Source: Dipteronia dyeriana
Taxonomy: Eukaryota; Streptophyta; Magnoliopsida; Sapindales; Sapindaceae
Assembly: GCA_032871835.1 (NCBI GenBank)
Contig: CM065297.1
Span: 58,825,253-58,889,252, forward strand
Length of the DNA stretch: 64,000 nt
Direction of reading: 5' to 3'
Below, one piece after another: positions 57,366 to 64,000 of the stretch (positions within the stretch are counted from its first letter, which is position 1; each line of letters opens with the position of its first letter). Made by a program: the position numbers and the translations under genes. The notes below the pieces were generated by a model. That model ran no database searches. It was not told the DNA's origin and worked only from the letters and a program-made list of their open reading frames with translations.

Positions 57366-59399
57366 GGGGCTTCCCCAACCAATCCCTAGTCTCGAGGCGT
57401 TCATTGTCGAAATACCATGGTGATCCTCCTGGAAAGAATAATCATGTACAGGGCATCAGAAGTGTTGTGTAGCTCTCCTTGTAATGGTGATCCTCATGGA
57501 GGGATTTTATCTGATCCAGGGTATCTCGATCATAGGCAAATGGCGATCACATGAGAACTATCATAGGGATCGAAATCAAAGGAGATACAAACTCATGGCA
57601 TTACCAATACGAGGTTGTATTAATGTAAGATGGTACGGTTGGTAACCAGCCTCGCTCTAGGAGTTTTTTCACAAGTAAAAACTCTTGAAACGATCCGAGT
57701 TATCGGTGTAGATAAGAATCTTCAATATTTATAATGGAACTCAAGACCCCACCATGAGGACCTCTGGGTGCTCCCTGAACGAATCAGGATATCGATGGCT
57801 CACTAGGGCATTGAACGGCCCGATACAAATGGAGAATAGCCATCAGTATTATAATATTTGGGAGTAAGTTGATGCAGCTATTGCCGAGCTCGTGTAAGTC
57901 ATTGAGGATGGCTATTTCTTTACAACCTACCAAGTGGATCAGGCTCTACCTCTCCCCTTAAGTGTCATTGATGGATGGAAAAGGGAGAGGATTAGGAGGA
58001 AAGTTACTGAGATGGCTATGTATGCTCCCGTCGTACCCTGGTTAAAACTCCCATGTTACAGTATAGGATCAATCCAAAGAGGAAGCTTCAGACCATCCTA
58101 CCACTCTACTTGGATCTGCTAAGGAGGTACCGGACCAGACTGAAACTACCATTGAGGGGGAGGTTCATACTGGTTTGAAGATGGAGATACCCAGGTTGAC
58201 CTAACCCTGACGATGGTGGTGGTCCATGCTAGCATATCAAAGGTGAAAGACATCCCTGTCGGCTCTACTCAATTAAAGGCCACAACTGAGGTGGTTGTGT
58301 AAGTGGCGGGTGATACCCCAAGTGATCTAGAAGTAGGTGCTTTGGATGGGGAAACTGCTCTCTCTTGGGAGGTTAAAATAGAATAAAGAGAAGCTGACCA
58401 CGGTAGCGAAGGGTATAGTTATTCTAAACAAAACTCTAACCAGAACTGAGGTAACCGTGGCTAATGCGTAGGTAGACAGGGAGTGGATCCAGCATGCATA
58501 TGATCTGGAGAGACTCGAGTCCAAGCATCGTGCCTTATGAGGATTATTCTGAAGGAGGAGAAACAAATTGGAGGAAGTGGTCTAAACTCTGTATAGTAGC
58601 GTGGCAGCCTTGGAAACCAATGTGGGCACTTTATTTTCTAAAGAACACCTCTACACTACACTATTTTCTAGGCAGCTTGAGCTCTTCTTCCTTCTAACCT
58701 TATCATCATTGGAGGATGGATACCTTGAGTAGATCATGGAGAAAGCTGAGAGTTATCTGGGTCCGCTCTAACTAAAGCTTGACCTTCTTGAGTTGATGGG
58801 TGTGCATATGATGAGGAGGACTTGGTACCCATTTCCACCCTCATGCTAAGCCGCACTAGGGTAGAACCTGTCTCGAAGTCCCCTAGGGCAAGGTAAGAGA
58901 TATATGAGGGGCTTCAAACTTGCTTACCTCTCTATCTGAATTTGTCAAGGTGGAGGTCCATATTGATCCTACCAAGGAAAAGGAGGTCCAAACTGGTCTG
59001 GCTGATATGGGCCGCTGTAGAAGTTTGGGATGTAGAAAGAGCTTCAAACCTATGTATCTGATCTTCTAAATCTATCAAGGAGGCTGAGATCCAGACCGAT
59101 CTTACCAAGGAAGAGGAGGTCCGTACTGATGCCACAGTGGTGGAAGAGGTCCTGATCGATCTAGCTGAAGAAAAGAAGGTCAAGGCTGACTTAAGTTGAT
59201 CCAACCAAGGTGGTGGAAGCTAGCTCTAAAGTAGCGGCGCTAGGCGATAGTGACCCTTCCTCCAATAAAGTAGCAGTACCAGGGAGGAAGGAGCTGCTTC
59301 TGTCGAGGAGACTAACCAGAGAGGTGGATCGAGATCACGATGGCTTTCCAGGGTGATGAATGGCCTGATACAAGAAGAGAGGAGTCACTGGTATAATAT
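57366..59399 (+). other. D region, decayed plus-strand coding-like stretch
   Basis: GC content stays high but frames are short. In shifting plus frames one can read coiled-coil-like blocks (VDREWIQHAYDLERLESKHRAL, VAALETNVGTLFSKE; about 58470-58660) and repeated acidic units (EVRTDATVVEEVLIDLAEEK; about 58900-59200), with many TAG/TAA where Gln is possible. It may be a dead antisense gene of a minus-strand gypsy element, but no domain is recognised. Confidence 0.3.
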
Positions 59400-60735
59400 T
59401 GGTCTAGAGGCATGCTTGAGATCCAATGAGTTCCCAACAACCAAGAGAAGGCTCTGGACCTCTTTGGAATGAGTAGGAACCACAGTGACTCCCTTGGGCA
59501 TTGGATGGCCCAATATTAATGGTGAGAGGCCACATGTTTAGTAATGGTTCAGAAGTCCTCAACAACTGAGAGAAGGCACTAGAACCTACTGGAACGAACC
59601 AGGAGCTCAGTAGCTCACTTGGACATTGACTAGCCCGGTATAAGATGTGAGAAGCCACTGAGTCTTGCAGCGGTGTTGCTATTCAAGAGGCTTGCTTAGG
59701 CACGTAGTAGGCCTCAGCAAATGTGGGAAGCCTTTGGGCACCCCTCAATCAGATTGGTCTTCAGTGGCTTGCTAGGGCAATGAATGGGCCGGTATATGTG
59801 TAGCGAAGCCACCGGTCTTGTAGTAGTGCTACAGCTCTAGAGGCTTGCTTAGGCACGTAGGATGCCTTACCAAGCATGGGAAGCCTCTGGGCTCTCCTCG
59901 ATCAGATCGGGCTTCGATGGCTTGCTTGGACGATGAATGACCCGGTACATATGGAGCAAAACCACCAGTATGGTATAGGTTCAATGGCATGCTTGGGATC
60001 CTAGAGGCTCTAGACCCTGTTGGAATGAACTGGGAGCTCAGTGGCTCACTTGGGCGTTTACCGGCCCGACATAACAGGTGAGGAGCCATTGAGTCTTGTA
60101 GTAGTCTGTTACTCTAGAGCCTTACTTAGGCACGTAGTAGGCCTTAACAAATGTGGGAAGCCTCTGGGCTCTCCTCGATCAGATCGGGCTTCGATGGTTT
60201 ACTAGGCCAATGAATGCCCGGTACACATGGACCGAAGCCACCGGTCTTGTAGCGGTGTTATAGCTCTAGAGGCTTGCTTAGGCATAAAGGAGGCCTTACC
60301 AAGCGTGGGAAACCTCTAGGCTCTCCTCGATAAGATCAGGCTTCTATGGCTTGCTCAAACGATGAATGGTCCGGTACACATGGAGCAAAGCCACTAGTCT
60401 TGTAGCGGCGCTACTGCTCTAGAGGCTTGTGTATGCATGTAGGAGGCCTCAGCAAATGTAGGAAACCTCTAAACTCTCCTAGATGAGATCTAGCTTCGTT
60501 GGCTTGAAAGGGCGATGATGGCCCGGTACACATGGAGTGAAGCCACCGGTCTGGTATAGATCCAAAAGAAAGCTTGGGATCCTAGAAGTCCCCAACAATT
60601 GAGATAATGCTCTAGACCCTGTTGGAATGAACCGGGAGCTCAGTGGCTCACTTGGGCATTGAATGGCCCGTTATAAGAAGTGAGGAGCCACTGATTCTTC
60701 TACTAGTTGTACTGCTCCAGAGGCTACACAGCTGA
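59400..60735. repeat. ~152-bp tandem array, about 8 copies (D region)
   Basis: Marked by GGCCCGGTACACATGG-type cores near 59634, 59790, 59941, 60064, 60217, 60370, 60522 and 60666; spacing 123-156 bp. Two unit types alternate: one with CTCTAGAGGCTTGCTTAGGCACGTAG, one with GGGAGCTCAGTGGCTCACTTGG. Frames across it are repeat artefacts. Confidence 0.88.
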
Positions 60736-61233
60736 GTTGGCTTCTCTGATTCATGAGTTGACCTACTATCGCTACTCAGGAGTATCTAAAAGATGGATCT
60801 AGTGACATGAGGGGATCCGTATGACCAGGTACAAGTCCAATGGATTTGTTGGTTAGGAGGTCTACCAGTAGCAGAGTAAATCTTCTGTAAGGAAGCCGGA
60901 GAGGTGTAGCTCTATTGTATAAGAGCTTTCGATGTATCGGAGTGGTTCAGCTGTGTAGGAGATCTTTATGTGGGGAACTACTGTTTCGGAGCTCCAAGAT
61001 TATATGAGTAGGTTCGCTTCATTGGAGCAGCATAAAAAACTGGTTCCACCAGAAGTCCCACGTACCATATTTGCTCCACAATAAACAAAAAGAGCACCAC
61101 ACGTGGTACGTAGACGATATAGACAAAAATGGAGAAAGGATATCATAAACAATGACTGATAAATATATCACTTCAAGAGTATAAGGATGCTCATGTAGAG
61201 ACATGAAAGCTTTCAAAAAGAGTGTGGAAACTT
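60736..61233 (-). other. D leader, no gene seen
   Basis: Non-repetitive, no credible frame. It lies next to a gypsy-type primer site, so it would be the 5' leader of D on the minus strand. Confidence 0.4.
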
Positions 61234-61254
61234 CCCACATATGGTGCCAAAAAG
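61234..61254 (-). other. primer-binding site of D
   Basis: Minus-strand TTTTTGGCACCATATGTGGGA, the gypsy layout TTGGCRCC..TGTGGGAA, directly after an LTR end (GGTTAACA). It sets D on the minus strand. Confidence 0.6.
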
Positions 61255-62328
61255 TGTTAACCGAAAATTCCCATAGGGTGAAAAATATAGATTAACACCC
61301 TCAACCCGCTACCCCGGAAGGCTACGGGGGGAGGGGTAGGTACCTCATACCTTTGTTATCTGGATAGATGGATAAGTATCGAATAATAGGTATGAGATGA
61401 GCCATCCCGCCCATCAGGCTTCTTGCATATGGAAGATATATGGGAAGCTCGAGGTTCTCTTGTTGGGGTAAAAGGGTTGATTAATGTCCCTGGTCCCTGG
61501 TCCCTGGTATTCGGTCTCCTCTAGGTGTCCTCAATCCAAATAGTTAACAAGGAGGTAGGATTGGTGCTCGTCGATTATGTAAATATGCTCGTGAAAGAGT
61601 GGACCACCCCATAGCAATTCTTCACCTCTAGGTGCTTTCGATCAAGGTCGAAACTCGTTCTGGTACCCGGAGGTCGGTCCTGGACCCCGTTTTCTTCTTA
61701 TAGTTCCCCGACCTATATAGCTAGTAAGAAGGACGGCTTGACAGGCTTTTATGTCGGATTCTTGTCTGCTCTCGTAGGAAGGGTGCAGGAGAGCTCATCG
61801 ACTCCTTTAGATGGGTCAGAGTAGTTTCTCCCTATCTTGATATGCAACTTTCGCATGTAGATAAGAGCACTAGGTCCAGCAGGGTAGGAATCTAGCTCTC
61901 ACACATATATACATGTATAATACAAAAGATAAATAGAAGAAAGACAAGTCTTATGTAGAAGGAGGTGGCCTGACCAAGAGGGAAAAAGCATCACGAATGA
62001 TCACATGCTGAAAAACCCTAAGGCAGTATCCAGAGGAAGGAGAAAGACTCTTCCATATATATATATATATATATATCAAGTGGTGCTCCTAAGAGCTTAC
62101 AACAATGGAGAAATAATACAACCATGATGCTCTGGAGAGCTTACAATAGTGATCGAGTGTTATCCAATACCAGTACGTTCTTGGTAAAGGTACACATACA
62201 ATGATGATATATGGAGAACTTAGACAAAGTATGTAGACTTGCCTCAAGCTTATCAATTTTGAGATTATACATGAGATGTTTGCTCTCCTCTGTAGTCAAT
62301 GCTACTAGAGATGTATTTATACATGTTG
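61255..62328 (-). repeat. D 5' LTR (minus), truncated
   Basis: Plus-strand left end TGTTAACCGAAAATTCCC. On the minus strand a TATAAATACATC box lies near 62315, so the U3 part that should precede it is mostly missing. A (TA)n run is at 62057-62078. At about 62328 it passes straight into B LTR sequence. No second copy of this LTR in the window. Confidence 0.5.
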
Positions 62329-64000
62329 TTGCTCGCTAGCAAGAGTATAATAATGTATTTTACAATCTTTTCATATTAATAAAGTGATTTCGAGTTTAAC
62401 AAATCTTATAGAATTTATAGTTTAATTATTATAATTGTCAAAAGTAAATAATCATAAGGTCAAAAGACTATGAGAAAATAAGAATTGTTCATACATCTAG
62501 ATATGAATGAGGTAGACAAAATTCTTTAGTTAGTCTTGAATAATATTCACAACTTAAGATAATAGGTTAGGCGCCTTTATCTTGTCAAAGTTGTAGATTC
62601 TTTTGCTAGCATTTGAGTGAGATCAAATGTGTTATGATGAGTCTAAAATCATCAAAGTGTGGTGTCTTTGGGCAAAAGAATCTAGTGCACTGGGTGCATT
62701 GAATAGGATCACAATGAAATACTTTATCTAGAACCGTCAATAGAGAAAGGTTTTCATTTGAAGACAATCGGAGAGTCTATCTCCATCCTGAGATAAATGA
62801 TGGACTTATGGTTGCAAGTGTTATCACTTGAGCTATCAATGAGTACGATTACATAGCATAGTCTATCCTCGATAGTTTAATGGTATTCGTTTGTTAATTG
62901 ATAGAGGACTTCATTTATAGATATGGACATCGTGGCTCCATTTATTAAATGAGAGTAGAATATCATCATATGGATGTTTTGAGGTATTGCATATTAAATC
63001 TTAACGTCAAGTTTTCAATATTGTCTATTGAAACATGGCTTCTGGACAAATCAAAATATCCAAATTCAAAATGTGGTCATATAAGTAAATATGGTAACTT
63101 GGAGAGCTATAGGCAGTCTATGAGCTATTGGTGATTACTGGTATTTTTGACGAGGATACACTTTCTCCAATAAGGTTGTCTAGAGAATGAATGAGTAATA
63201 TCAACTTATTCTATCTTTATTTAAGAGTTCAATTTTAGTTCTTTAGTGAAATGAACTAAAATTAAATAGATCGGACCTTAGTGAATCATTTGTTTATTGT
63301 GATTGGGTTGTGTCTATTGGAGCTTAAATTTAGATAGCCCGCCAAGATCCTCAATCCACACGAACTTGCATGGATCACTTGATATATTCTACCAGACCAA
63401 TTTAGGGGTCCATCTAGAATTGTATTAAGGCATGTGAACTTGTTTCTTTTTGTAAGAATAGGTCTAGTTCACATGTGGACTTTTTATTAAGGTCCAATGG
63501 ATTTAATAAAATAAGAAAAATAATATATGGTCTATATACATGTGTTGAGCGGCAAGGCTAATTAAGAATAGCTTAATTATATTATTTTTATTATATTATT
63601 TAATTAAATGGAAATTAATTAATTATTTAATTAAAAGCCAAAATCTTTTTCCTAGCAGGTGTTGGTCTCCTAAAATTATACTATTGTTGGTAGTATAATT
63701 AATATTAAAAACTATAGTTGATAAGTAGATAATTAAAAGGAATTATTTATCTAATCAAATTAGGAAGTCTTTAATATGGTTACAAATACACTATTGAGGT
63801 TGATTAGAAGACTTGGTTGAGGATAGAATTCCTTTTTGAAAAGGATTCTTAACCTCCAAGTAAATCTACCTAAGGAAAGGATTCTTATCTACCAAGTAAA
63901 TCCTTCTTAGGAATGGATTTGTGATCCTAATCTACATCCTATGAAATTCGGCCAGCCCATGTATATATACAAAAGGATAGAATTCCTTTTAGATAAGGAT
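62329..64000 (+). repeat. B LTR (plus), start truncated, runs off the window
   Basis: GCTCGCTAGCAAGAGT... follows the B LTR from about its 15th base to the window end (equivalent to about 2950 in the first LTR). The 71-codon antisense frame is broken in this copy. The AATTAATT run is at 63610-63640. Confidence 0.9.

Noticed and set aside
57934..58122. 62-codon plus frame in D as a gene
   Set aside because: No domain recognised, flanked by stops in all frames and within decayed repeat sequence.
59400..60735. Regular repeats suggested a CRISPR-like array
   Set aside because: Units are ~152 bp, diverged, with no short identical repeats and unique spacers, in a plant retroelement setting.

Overview
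This window looks like a retrotransposon graveyard from a flowering plant. Nearly every base can be assigned to nested or decayed LTR retrotransposons. The evidence is Ty1/copia and Ty3/gypsy (Tat-type) coding remnants, Sirevirus-type gag, plant-type LTR ends (TG...CA), initiator-Met primer sites (TATCAGAGC type) and a Tourist-like MITE. I see no host gene, tRNA, rRNA, CRISPR array or intact autonomous element. The species cannot be fixed from the sequence alone.

Families (names are mine). B: Ty1/copia, ~2.2-2.4 kb LTR beginning TGTTAGGATTATGC; at least five copies or parts. A: Sirevirus-like, ~2.5 kb LTR, gag only (A1 minus, A2 plus, one solo LTR). C: Sirevirus-like LTRs of 1.6 and 2.3 kb, no internal region. 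E: complete but decayed Tat gypsy element with 5-bp target duplication ACTAT. F: 2.1 kb solo LTR. D: decayed gypsy-like remnant with two GC-rich tandem arrays. One 738-bp MITE with TTA duplication.

Layout. 1-1283: minus-strand B pol. 1284-9940: plus-strand B LTR, leader, gag and start of integrase, with an A solo LTR in gag (5295-9069) that itself holds a C LTR (5451-7046). 9941-41614: minus-strand B element X; its 3' LTR is split by A1 (10672-22529, itself hit by F at 18987-21107) and its RNase H by A2 (23521-34326, itself hit by C at 27396-29658). 41615-56440: plus-strand B pol end, an LTR split by E (42392-52413), then the leader and gag of a second B copy sharing that LTR. 56442-62328: D region. 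62329-64000: B LTR running off the window.

Most interesting points. (1) The B copies meet at one integrase site whose 5-bp flanks are inverted (CTCAT/ATGAG), which suggests self-insertion followed by inversion. (2) A1 is a pol-less Sirevirus relative carrying a second, sense-strand ORF resembling the plant 'Transposase_32' domain; A2 lacks it. (3) E carries a long antisense gene with recognisable introns. (4) One hairpin-like LTR motif recurs in A, C and E, across the copia/gypsy divide. (5) The D region holds 97-bp and ~152-bp arrays I cannot assign to a known family. The parts do not form a pathway; they record successive insertions, deletions and recombination.
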